NCBI RefSeq assembly: GCF_018619335.1
Contig: NZ_JAHHDX010000117.1
Span: 1-64,000, forward strand
Length of the DNA stretch: 64,000 nucleotides
Reading direction: 5' to 3'
From: Alteromonas sp. ALT199
Lineage (GTDB): Bacteria > Pseudomonadota > Gammaproteobacteria > Enterobacterales > Alteromonadaceae
Made by a program: the position numbers and the translations under genes. The number at the start of each line of letters is the position of its first letter. Position 1 is the stretch's first letter. Under the pieces are notes generated by a model. It was not told where the DNA came from, made no database searches, and saw nothing but the letters and a program-made list of their open reading frames with translations. This document shows positions 15,054 through 23,754 of this stretch, one piece after another.

Positions 15054-16130
15054 CTAAAGGTATTTCACAATGCGCGGTACACGCTGAGAAACGCGGGTCA
15101 TTAATTCGTAGTCGATGGTGTCGGCATTAGCTGCAACTTCCTGAATAGACACATTTTGCCCCCACAGTTCGACTTCATCGCCCACCGCTACGTTATCGAT
15201 ATGAGTTACATCAATGGTGATCATGTCCATAGATACCCGGCCAGCTAAATAGGCGCGCTTACCCCGAATCATTACAGGCGTACCGTTTTTACAGTGCCTT
15301 GGATAGCCGTCGGCGTAACCAATTCCTACGGTTGCAATTTTGCTTAGCTTACTTGCTACCCAAGTTTGCCCGTACCCAACTCCCTCGCCTGCCGATATAG
15401 TTCGCACGGCTAGTACACTTGAGCGAAGTGTCATGGCGGGATAGATTTCAATATCTATGTTTTGCGAAGTTGAAACGGCACCTCCGTAAATGCCCACACC
15501 CAAACGATTCCAAGCATTTCGACTTGCAGGCCAATTTACCGTAGCCGGCGAATTAGCCACGCTAGTTGGAAAGCCCAGTTTTCCAACTATCTGGTTAAAC
15601 GCATCCGTTTGAGCATTGGTAAAGCTATTATCTATGTCGTCTGCACACGCAAAATGCGTGGCAATTACCGTTTTTTCGCTAAGCAAATGACGGTATTTAA
15701 CAGTAATATCTTCGATGTCTGAAAGGGCAAAGCCTAAGCGATGCATACCGCTATCTACTTTCAACCAAATATGGGGGCGCTGTTGTTTAGGGCAGCTTTC
15801 TAGCCAGCCAAGCTGTTCTTCACAATGCATAACTAAAATGCAGTTATGCTGAAACGCCATTTGGCATTCCTTCGCCTGATGAGCCCCTTCTAAAACAACT
15901 ATTGGTGCTGTAATTCCAGCATCGCGAAGGGCAATAGCCTCTTCGATGATAGCAACGGCAAAACGCGAAGAAACATGCTGAAGAATACGTGCAACGTTTA
16001 CGGCCCCATGACCATAGGCATCTGCTTTTACCACCGCCATAGATTGGCTTATCGGCGCTAAAGCAGCAAGGGCTTTGAAGTTATGTAAAATGGCGTCAGC
16101 ATGAATAATAGCTTGCGTTTGTCGGCTCAC
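15054..16130 (-). CDS. alr: Alanine racemase
   Basis: 358 residues, the usual length. The PLP lysine motif AVVKADAYGHG (Lys35) and the catalytic tyrosine region VGYGQTW are present, with the (alpha/beta)8 N-terminal and beta C-terminal domains. It interconverts L- and D-alanine for peptidoglycan synthesis or for use of D-alanine released in wall turnover. There is no signal peptide. It is divergent from murQ with 190 bases between them, at the left end of a cell-wall turnover cluster. Confidence 0.96.
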   Translation of the reverse strand: MSRQTQAIIHADAILHNFKALAALAPISQSMAVVKADAYGHGAVNVARILQHVSSRFAVAIIEEAIALRDAGITAPIVVLEGAHQAKECQMAFQHNCILVMHCEEQLGWLESCPKQQRPHIWLKVDSGMHRLGFALSDIEDITVKYRHLLSEKTVIATHFACADDIDNSFTNAQTDAFNQIVGKLGFPTSVANSPATVNWPASRNAWNRLGVGIYGGAVSTSQNIDIEIYPAMTLRSSVLAVRTISAGEGVGYGQTWVASKLSKIATVGIGYADGYPRHCKNGTPVMIRGKRAYLAGRVSMDMITIDVTHIDNVAVGDEVELWGQNVSIQEVAANADTIDYELMTRVSQRVPRIVKYL

Positions 16131-16320
16131 AGAAAAACACGTTCCTTAAATGTTTAACAGGAAAAAAAATATAAAGCCGAAGTGTACCACGAGAAGCTCG
16201 CTTAAGGCGCAGGATTAGTATTGAAAAACCTACTGTCTAACGCAAGGTTTCTTATAGTTTGAAATACCGTTATGCTTTGCGCTCGCTTATTTTAATCATT
16301 TCGTTGCTTCAAGGTTTAAC

Positions 16321-17316
16321 ATGTCTTCGCACACCCCCTCTACTTCAGATTCGCCCGCAACCACTCGTATTAAAAACAACGCGGCAGATGATGCTCCCAC
16401 CGTGAACGAATTAGCTAAATCACTGAATAAAGTTGTCTCTGAAGGCAGAAATCCCGATACGTTGGATATAGATACGTTAAGTACCCAAGGCATTCTAACC
16501 CGCCTTAACAACGAGGATGCTAAAGTCGCAAGCGCGGTAGCACTTCAAATACCCCAAATAACGAAAGCGGTTGATGCCGCAACTGTTAGCATTAAAAACG
16601 GCGGAAGGCTTATTTATATCGGTGCAGGTACCAGCGGTAGGTTAGGCATTCTGGACGCAGTTGAGTGTCGCCCTACCTTTAGCGTACCCGATGAAATGGT
16701 TGTGGGTGTAATAGCGGGCGGAGAGAAGGCCGTTCAGCACGCAGTGGAAGGCGCGGAGGACAATTTTGATGCAGGTCGCACTGATCTTGAAAATTTATCT
16801 TTAACCCAAACCGATACGGTTATTGGTATTTCAGCTAGCGGTCGCACGCCCTATGTAAGTGGTGCACTGGACTATGCTCGTTCTCTAGGGTGCTTTACTG
16901 GTGCAATTGCTTGCAGCCCTAACGCCGCTATTTTTGAGAATGCTGACGTCGCTATATGTCCAGTTGTTGGCCCTGAAGCCCTGACTGGCAGTACTCGCAT
17001 GAAGTCTGGTACGGCCCAGAAGCTTGTTCTTAATATGATTAGCACCAGCACTATGATTAAGCTGGGAAAAACCTATCAAAATTTAATGGTTGATGTGAAT
17101 GCCACTAACGAAAAACTGAAGGCACGCGCCCTTCGCATTGTTATGCAGGCTACAGATTGTAGTGAAGACGCGGCCCTGGCTGCGCTAAATGCGTGCAATA
17201 ACAAAGCTAAAGTGGCTATTTTGATGGTGCTAACAGGGCAAACCGCAGAGCAGGCCGTAGCACAACTAAGTACCAAAGATGGTTACTTACGTAAAGCCGT
17301 AGAAGAAAGAGAATAG
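16321..17316 (+). CDS. murQ: N-acetylmuramic acid 6-phosphate etherase
   Basis: 331 residues with one SIS sugar-phosphate fold (RLIYIGAGTSGRLGILDAVECRPTFS, residues about 92-117, and GISASGRTPYVSGALDYAR). The enzyme removes D-lactate from MurNAc-6-phosphate to give GlcNAc-6-phosphate in the cytoplasm. The N-terminal 30 residues (Ser/Thr/Asn rich) are longer than in E. coli MurQ. It stands 55 bases before the namZ gene in the same direction and is probably its operon partner. The source of MurNAc-6P is not encoded nearby. Confidence 0.96.
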   Translation: MSSHTPSTSDSPATTRIKNNAADDAPTVNELAKSLNKVVSEGRNPDTLDIDTLSTQGILTRLNNEDAKVASAVALQIPQITKAVDAATVSIKNGGRLIYIGAGTSGRLGILDAVECRPTFSVPDEMVVGVIAGGEKAVQHAVEGAEDNFDAGRTDLENLSLTQTDTVIGISASGRTPYVSGALDYARSLGCFTGAIACSPNAAIFENADVAICPVVGPEALTGSTRMKSGTAQKLVLNMISTSTMIKLGKTYQNLMVDVNATNEKLKARALRIVMQATDCSEDAALAALNACNNKAKVAILMVLTGQTAEQAVAQLSTKDGYLRKAVEERE

Positions 17317-17371
17317 CTAAGGCGCTTCTCTGCAATAAGGGACTGCAATAAGGGGGTCCGGTTTAGCCAAT

Positions 17372-18811
17372 ATGAGCATAAATATTACACGTTATACAAA
17401 GAGCGCATTAATCATCGCGTTTACCTTGCTGGTCAGTTTTTCCTTCTTGACCTCATGTGCACAAAACAGCTTATCTACACATGTATATACAACTAATAAT
17501 GACAGTTTAAAAGCAAAACAAAGTGGGCTGACTAATGAAGATTTAAACGCCAATCAACTTGCTGTAGGTGCTGAGCGCTTTTCAACATACCTCCCTTTGT
17601 TAGAAGGTAAGCGAGTTAGTTTGGTAGTGAACCAAAGTTCGTTGGTTAGAAATGATTTGGTTAAAAATAACTACTTAACTGCTCATTCAAAACCGACAAA
17701 AGCAAACCAACCCTATCAGCATTTGGTGGATGCCTTATCACAACGTAACGTTGACCTAGTAAGCATTATGTCACCCGAACACGGATTTAGAGGGGATAAA
17801 GGCGCTGGCGAAAAGGTAAATAGCGATATTGATGCTAAAACGGGCTTACCTATTCATTCGCTTTACGGGGCAACTAAAAAGCCGACAACGGACATGCTTG
17901 AAAACATCGATGTGATTGTTTTCGATATTCAGGATGTGGGCGTACGTTTTTACACCTATTTAAGTACCTTGCACTATGTAATGGAAGCCGCCTTTGCTCA
18001 AGGTATTCAGGTTGTGGTGCTAGATAGACCAAACCCTAACGGCCGCTATATTGACGGCCCGGTACTAAAATCTGAATTTTCGTCTTTCATTGGCATGCAT
18101 CCTATTCCCGTTTTGCACGGCATGACATTAGGTGAACTTGCTCAAATGATCGTGGGAGAGCGCTGGGTAGATATTGACGAAAGTAGTTATAACAACGCTA
18201 AGCTTACCGTTATTCCGGTACAAAACTATCAACGTACTGAGCATTATTCATTACCAGTTGCGCCTAGCCCTAACCTGCCAAACGATTTATCGATACGCCT
18301 TTACCCCACGCTATGTTTTTTTGAGGGTACCGATGTGAGTATTGGTCGCGGCACTGATTTTCCATTCCAGCTTATTGGTCACCCTTTTGTTGAGTTTGGT
18401 AACACCAAGGTACCGGTAAAGGCAAATAGTGCAGCGCCCCACCCTAAACATGAAAATTCCATACTAAAGGCACACGTATTTACTTTCGCTGATCCTACGA
18501 ACTTGGAAAGCCCAGGCCCTAGGCAAGCACTTCAAGAATACTTACCTATTAATGGCTTAGATATCGACACCCTGATAGATGCCTATTCACGTTTTTCTGA
18601 ATATAACAACATGGTCGGCGCCAATGGTAGCTCTGAAGAAACCTTCTTCACTCGCCCAGATTTCTTCGACAAATTAGCGGGTACTGATGCGCTACGAACT
18701 CAAATTCAAACCGGCAAAACACCTACAGAAATTCGCAAAAGTTGGCAGAAAAACTTAAGCAAATTTAGAGAAAAAAGAAAGGTGTATCTTCTTTACGAAG
18801 ATATGGATTAA
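17372..18811 (+). CDS. namZ: NamZ-type exo-beta-N-acetylmuramidase (DUF1343), lipoprotein
   Basis: 479 residues. The N-terminus has a hydrophobic signal and a lipobox (SFLTSC, about residue 29). From about residue 65 it follows the DUF1343 pattern: GKRVSLVVNQSSLV, LVSIMSPEHGFRGDKGAGEKVNSD, LPIHSLYGATKKP, VIVFDIQDVGVRFYTYLSTL and VLDRPNPNGRYIDGPVL. The founding member, Bacillus YbbC/NamZ, cleaves non-reducing terminal MurNAc from peptidoglycan fragments. Here the protein would act in the periplasm anchored to a membrane. With nagZ it could strip glycan chains alternately to GlcNAc and MurNAc. Follows murQ closely. Confidence 0.9.
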   Translation: MSINITRYTKSALIIAFTLLVSFSFLTSCAQNSLSTHVYTTNNDSLKAKQSGLTNEDLNANQLAVGAERFSTYLPLLEGKRVSLVVNQSSLVRNDLVKNNYLTAHSKPTKANQPYQHLVDALSQRNVDLVSIMSPEHGFRGDKGAGEKVNSDIDAKTGLPIHSLYGATKKPTTDMLENIDVIVFDIQDVGVRFYTYLSTLHYVMEAAFAQGIQVVVLDRPNPNGRYIDGPVLKSEFSSFIGMHPIPVLHGMTLGELAQMIVGERWVDIDESSYNNAKLTVIPVQNYQRTEHYSLPVAPSPNLPNDLSIRLYPTLCFFEGTDVSIGRGTDFPFQLIGHPFVEFGNTKVPVKANSAAPHPKHENSILKAHVFTFADPTNLESPGPRQALQEYLPINGLDIDTLIDAYSRFSEYNNMVGANGSSEETFFTRPDFFDKLAGTDALRTQIQTGKTPTEIRKSWQKNLSKFREKRKVYLLYEDMD

Positions 18812-18956
18812 GGTTCAAATTAGCATATTTAGCTTTAAGCATTTGAAGGCGAAATTGGGTAGTATTAGTGAGCTAAATTCACACCCTCAATATGTAAGTA
18901 AACACTCACACTCAAAGGGTGCCATAAAAGAATAAACCAAAAAAAGTTAGTAAAAG

Positions 18957-20027
18957 CTAACCTTCTTCATCTTTTGATTTTACCAAGGTTGCAAGCTGAG
19001 CTTCGGCGGTGGCTTTTTGATGTTTAAACTCATCCCTACTTTCGCCGTCACTTTCTGCGAGCTTTGCATCAATATCGGCAATCGTCTGCATCAGTGTTTC
19101 TTTACTCTTTTCTTTTTGCTCAGCCTCTTCTGCCTTGTCAAAAATAACGTCTTCAGGGGACGCTTCTTCTTGCTTAGTTTGACCTGGAGATTTAGCTATC
19201 ATCTTCAAACCGTCAGGCTGTGGACGTTGGTTCATAAAGCTAGGTGAAACAATTTCAATATCGGCATTATGCAACGCGTCGAGTACGGCTTTGTGAAGTC
19301 GTGAACGCGCGCTGAGCAAACTCTTCACTTCGGTGAGGAGACCTGAAATACGATAGCTTACTGAGAAGTCGCCTAACCCGACCACTTGTACAAATGGCTC
19401 TGACAATTGAGCATTTTCAGCAGCAACAATTAAGTGCTTTTCGATAATACTGTGATGGATATCGTAACCTAAACTAATATCCACACTAACGATTGCGCCA
19501 GAGGCTCGGGTTACTGAAACGGGCGAGTTCACCATTAGGGTATTAGCAAACGCAATAAGTTCTCTGCTCTCGGTCTGAATTTCAACATCAAGCAAGCCCA
19601 TTTCGGTAACACGACCGCTATAACCTTCTACTTTTATAAAATCACCCACTTTAAACGGTCGGTTTACACGAAGTACGATCCCCGCCATCAAATTTCCAAC
19701 CATAGTGGTGGAAGAAAACGCAATCACACCTGAAATCAGTACACCAATGAGCGCAATAACCTGGTTTCTTGTGCTTTCACTTACTGGGAGGGAAATTGCT
19801 ATCACTACCGCACCAACGATAGTAAGTACCAACATACCGACTTGACGTGGCAATTTTTGCTCACTGGTAAGGTGGCTCTGCTTTGCTAGCAAAAGGTAAT
19901 GTAGTGCGATAAGCGCACTTAGTACCAATACAATAGCAATAAGTAGTGGAGCAAAAGGAAGCAGCGCATTTAACACAGTATCGACAAATGATGTTTGTGC
20001 AGTGCCTGGCGTGTTTTCGGTATCCAC
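18957..20027 (-). CDS. MscS-family mechanosensitive channel
   Basis: 356 residues: three N-terminal membrane helices (about 22-45, 66-84, 91-112), then the pore-lining helix with GVIAFSSTTMVGNLMAGIVLRV, and the beta domain FKVGDFIKVEGYSGRVTEMGLLDVEIQT, all typical of MscS. The C-terminal 90 residues are charged, rich in Glu and Lys, and predicted as coiled coil (KAEEAEQKEKSKETL and following), an extension beyond E. coli MscS. The gene sits head to head with neither neighbour's promoter obvious: it converges on namZ and is just downstream of nagZ (52 bases), so it may share nagZ's transcript. Confidence 0.92.
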   Translation of the reverse strand: MDTENTPGTAQTSFVDTVLNALLPFAPLLIAIVLVLSALIALHYLLLAKQSHLTSEQKLPRQVGMLVLTIVGAVVIAISLPVSESTRNQVIALIGVLISGVIAFSSTTMVGNLMAGIVLRVNRPFKVGDFIKVEGYSGRVTEMGLLDVEIQTESRELIAFANTLMVNSPVSVTRASGAIVSVDISLGYDIHHSIIEKHLIVAAENAQLSEPFVQVVGLGDFSVSYRISGLLTEVKSLLSARSRLHKAVLDALHNADIEIVSPSFMNQRPQPDGLKMIAKSPGQTKQEEASPEDVIFDKAEEAEQKEKSKETLMQTIADIDAKLAESDGESRDEFKHQKATAEAQLATLVKSKDEEG

Positions 20028-20079
20028 ATTTATTCCTTTTAAATTGGCTCTTAAACTATTTTAACTTTTACGATGACAA

Positions 20080-22083
20080 TTAATTTAATGAAACCGGTGA
20101 GCGGCCTTCAACAAGCGCATTGCCCATTAGCACATCGGCCAATGCGTTAAGGCTATAACTAGTAACCTGCTGATTTGCTTTATCACTTTGTTTGGTAATA
20201 TTAACTGCATAACTGAATGTAGCAATAGCAACATCAGCCAACTCTTTCACGTCTTGTGCTTTGTAAGGCATGCGCAGCGGTGTAAAAATAACGGTTTTAC
20301 TTTGTGTTTTCGCAGTTCTCATTATCTTTTTGCTAAATGCCATCACATCGTTTTCGCTTGCGCGTCTTGTTATATGCTCAGGTAAATCGAACCCACCTAA
20401 CTCGTAGTTAGCGTGAAGAGGACTAATATTTCCAACTACCAGCACATCGGCTTGTTTCAATAGGTTTATTGCTAATTGGGTTTCCGGTAATGCCGTTAAA
20501 GGTAAACAAGCAAACTCTAGTGGTTTATTGGTGTCCGTAAAACGAGGGCGTGTAAGCGCTGCTTCAAACGCTAAACATCTTGCCGCATCTGGCATAAGTG
20601 CCAACCAGCGGCTTGTAGTTATTGGTAGCTTATCCTTTCCATAGAGTACAGTTACCGATGATTTAGAAAGCGCTTTCTCAACTTCAATCCCTCTATTTTT
20701 CAAACTGTTATGATTATCCATTGAAGCATTTTCTTTTGCTTCATTAAGCCACCATGACATAGGCTGGGAAAGGAAATTTTGCAGAGCAAAGCGTTGTTTT
20801 GCCTTGAGAATACGATTATGAGACGCCCTTAAGAAAGCGCTTTCTGAGACTCGTCTTGCCGCGTTATCTAAAAGTAACGCGAACTTTTTTATGTCGTCTT
20901 GATTTCTTATGGTGAAAGGCATTAGCGCTATATCAGCGCCAGCACTGAATGCGCTAACTAAAGCTTCTTCATGTGAGAAAAACTGAGTAATTCCAGCCAT
21001 GTCTAACGCGTCAGTAACGATTAGACCTTGATACCCCAATTGGTTGCGAAGCAAATTGCTTAGTATCTTCTTTGACAAGGTAGCAGGAACAATTTGCGAC
21101 ATACCATGCTTATCAATAATTGTAGTATCGTCCAAAGACGGGTACTGAATGTGTGCACTCATTACCATTGCTGGAGGCGTTGCACTATTGATAATGTTAG
21201 CAAAAGGAAGGATATCTCCTTCCATAGCTTGCGCTTCGGTGTGCGTTACTTGCGGCAAGCCGCTGTGGCTATCTACATGGGTATCACCGTGGCCTGGAAA
21301 ATGTTTGATAGCGCTCATAACACCTGTGCTTTGCATAGCACTAACAAATGCCAGTCCGAGTGCGGCTACCTGTTCTGGTTTTTCAGAAAAGCTGCGTACG
21401 TTTATAACGGGGTTTTTAGGCTCGCTATTCACATCAACCGACGGCGCAAAATTGGTGTTAATACCCAGCGGTAAAAGCGCTTGGCCAATATGCGATGCTA
21501 CACTTTGCGCAAATGCACTGCCTCGCTGATGAAAGGTGGCGCCAATGGCCATGTTACCCGCAAACGGCGAGAGCATTTCTGAAGGCAACCTTGCGACCCT
21601 GCCCCCTTCTTGATCGACAGCAATGAACAAGGGCTGACGACCTGCTTTTACCATATGCTGTTGCATGGTGTAATTAAGCGTAATTAATTGCTCGGTGTTT
21701 TGGATGTTCTCTGAAAACAAAATCACACCGCCTATGTTGTGCGTACTAAGCACATTTAAAAGTGACGCTGGGATTACGGTCATCGGTGTGCGGCAGTGTG
21801 ATGACGGCGTGTTGTCTTCACAAAAATAGCGAAAATCTAAGATGATTTTTTGCCCTAGCATGTCTTTTGTTGCGCTAATTGTTTCTGCGCTAGCCCTCTT
21901 AACGCTGACCTTGGACAACCCTGTTTTCGTAGTACTCGATGTTGAAGAATCTGCGTTTAAAGATTGAGTACTTGCGCCAACAGCATAAAAACTGACACTA
22001 AATAAAACTAACATGCCCAAAAAAATAAAGTTTAGGCCCAATACAGGAACGCGCTTTTTACAAATAACTTGCTGGAATAACAA
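20080..22083 (-). CDS. nagZ: Exported NagZ-type beta-N-acetylglucosaminidase (GH3)
   Basis: 667 residues, about twice the size of cytoplasmic proteobacterial NagZ. An N-terminal hydrophobic segment (residues about 14-37) implies export or membrane anchoring. The GH3 barrel is complete: FIAVDQEGGRVARLP, KHFPGHGDTHVDSH with the family's Asp-His acid/base dyad (Asp271, His273), and nucleophile Asp358 in LIVTDALDMAG. A second alpha/beta domain follows (about residues 480-660), as in Bacillus YbbD/NagZ. It should remove GlcNAc from the non-reducing end of muropeptides outside the cytoplasm. The context with namZ and murQ supports wall recycling. Confidence 0.92.
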   Translation of the reverse strand: MLFQQVICKKRVPVLGLNFIFLGMLVLFSVSFYAVGASTQSLNADSSTSSTTKTGLSKVSVKRASAETISATKDMLGQKIILDFRYFCEDNTPSSHCRTPMTVIPASLLNVLSTHNIGGVILFSENIQNTEQLITLNYTMQQHMVKAGRQPLFIAVDQEGGRVARLPSEMLSPFAGNMAIGATFHQRGSAFAQSVASHIGQALLPLGINTNFAPSVDVNSEPKNPVINVRSFSEKPEQVAALGLAFVSAMQSTGVMSAIKHFPGHGDTHVDSHSGLPQVTHTEAQAMEGDILPFANIINSATPPAMVMSAHIQYPSLDDTTIIDKHGMSQIVPATLSKKILSNLLRNQLGYQGLIVTDALDMAGITQFFSHEEALVSAFSAGADIALMPFTIRNQDDIKKFALLLDNAARRVSESAFLRASHNRILKAKQRFALQNFLSQPMSWWLNEAKENASMDNHNSLKNRGIEVEKALSKSSVTVLYGKDKLPITTSRWLALMPDAARCLAFEAALTRPRFTDTNKPLEFACLPLTALPETQLAINLLKQADVLVVGNISPLHANYELGGFDLPEHITRRASENDVMAFSKKIMRTAKTQSKTVIFTPLRMPYKAQDVKELADVAIATFSYAVNITKQSDKANQQVTSYSLNALADVLMGNALVEGRSPVSLN

Positions 22084-22300
22084 TGTTTATCTAATCCTTG
22101 GTAACACGACGCACAATACGGTACGCTAGCATAAATGAGAGAATCTTGTTCGCCAACTTTGAACTGTATACACACATTCTCTTTTACTTTTTCTTACGCG
22201 TTTTCTTACGCAGAAATATACCTTTAGGGCATGCTTACCTTTGTTGTACAGCGAAGATCACACGTCCTAAGCACACATGAATTTAAGTTTGGAAAGAAGT

Positions 22301-23677
22301 ATGGATTGGATGTCAGTCATCCCCCCTCTTGTGGCTATTGTCGTCGTCTTTTGGAAAAAAGAAGTTATATTAGCATTGGCACTGGCTGTTTTGTGCGCGG
22401 AAGCGTTAATTTTGGTCAATGCTGATTTCACTAGCAGTTACATGGCCCCTATTAATGCCATAGAGCGTGTAGTTGATACCGCTTCTAGCCCAGGCAATAC
22501 GAGGGTACTTATTTTCTCGGTACTTGTAGGCGCATTACTCGCTTTCATTCGTGATTCAGGTGGAGTAACGGCAACGGTTGACTATCTAGTGAACAAGGGC
22601 GTGGCCAAAACCCGCAAACAAGTGGGTAGTTTGACCATGTTCACTGGCATTGCCGTGTTTATAGAGTCGAACCTAAGTGTACTTACTGCCGGCATATTTG
22701 CCCGAGGGTTATTTGACCGTTTTGGCATGAGCCGCGCACGTTTAGCTTACATAATTGATTCCACCAGCGCGCCTGTTTGTATTTTGATTTTATTAAATGG
22801 CTGGGGGGCCTTTATACTCAGCCTACTAGATGCGTACGAACTACCCGCTTCGTCGGCCTCAATTTTATGGGGCAGCGTATTTTTTAATTTTTACGCTATC
22901 TTCACCTTACTTATAGTGGCCTACACTATTTCCGCTGATAAAGTGCACGGCCCCATGGCTGAAGAAGAGAAGGCGCTAACTCATGTCGAGGTAAATCAGA
23001 CTACTGAACCTGCCACTAAAGCCCGATTCATGCTTGTACCACTATTGGTAATGGTATTCAGTATGGTTGGATTCATGTTCTGGACAGGTAATGGCGTATT
23101 ATCTGAAGGTAGCGGCAGTAAGTCTGTACTTTATGCCACTGCCCTTGCCACCGCCATAGCCTACGGTCTGCTTTTAATCCACAAACGCTTTACCCATAAA
23201 GAAGCGGTAGAAATCGGTTTTAAAGGGATGGGTGAACTACTTCCCCTAGTTACTATAGTGTTACTTTCATTAACCTTGGGCAATAGCCTTAAGGTGCTTG
23301 GTACAGGCGTTTTTGTGGCAGGAATAGTGGGTGAATATCTTCCATTGGTGCTGATTGTTCCCATGCTGTTTATTGCCGGGGCTATCATGTCGTTTACTAC
23401 TGGCACGTCATGGGGCACGTTCGCTATTCTTGTCCCCATTGGTGTTCCGCTAATTCAAAGTTTGGGGTTACCCCCTTCACTGGTAATTGGCGCTATATTA
23501 GGTGGCGGCATATTTGGCGATCACTGTTCACCTATTTCCGACACTACAGCCGTATCTTCGCTAGCTGCGGGTACTGACGTATTAACCCATGTTAAAACCC
23601 AGTTCCCCTACGCATTATTTGCGGGCGCACTTACGCTTATTGCCTATTTTGTAGCAAGTTTGGTCATGCTTGGTTAA
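22301..23677 (+). CDS. NhaC-family Na+/H+ antiporter-like transporter
   Basis: 458 residues from ATG 22301, with about 11-12 membrane helices. Motifs such as VLVGALLAFIRDSGGV, SNLSVLTAGIFARGLFDRFGMSR and IFGDHCSPISDTTAVSSLAAG belong to the NhaC/YuiF-type Na+/H+ antiporter family. ATG 22301 is chosen because GGAAAG lies about six bases upstream; ATG 22277 is possible but has no ribosome binding site. It is divergent from nagZ (about 215 bases apart) and precedes ggt. Members of this superfamily may also carry small organic acids, so a role in uptake of wall-derived products is conceivable but unproven. Confidence 0.87.
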   Translation: MDWMSVIPPLVAIVVVFWKKEVILALALAVLCAEALILVNADFTSSYMAPINAIERVVDTASSPGNTRVLIFSVLVGALLAFIRDSGGVTATVDYLVNKGVAKTRKQVGSLTMFTGIAVFIESNLSVLTAGIFARGLFDRFGMSRARLAYIIDSTSAPVCILILLNGWGAFILSLLDAYELPASSASILWGSVFFNFYAIFTLLIVAYTISADKVHGPMAEEEKALTHVEVNQTTEPATKARFMLVPLLVMVFSMVGFMFWTGNGVLSEGSGSKSVLYATALATAIAYGLLLIHKRFTHKEAVEIGFKGMGELLPLVTIVLLSLTLGNSLKVLGTGVFVAGIVGEYLPLVLIVPMLFIAGAIMSFTTGTSWGTFAILVPIGVPLIQSLGLPPSLVIGAILGGGIFGDHCSPISDTTAVSSLAAGTDVLTHVKTQFPYALFAGALTLIAYFVASLVMLG

Positions 23678-23754
23678 TTCTACAGGCTGAAGTTTGTCGG
23701 TAGTCAGTTGCTAATCGCAAAGGTCTAGTAATTTCTGTAGCAAGGAGTTTTGTA

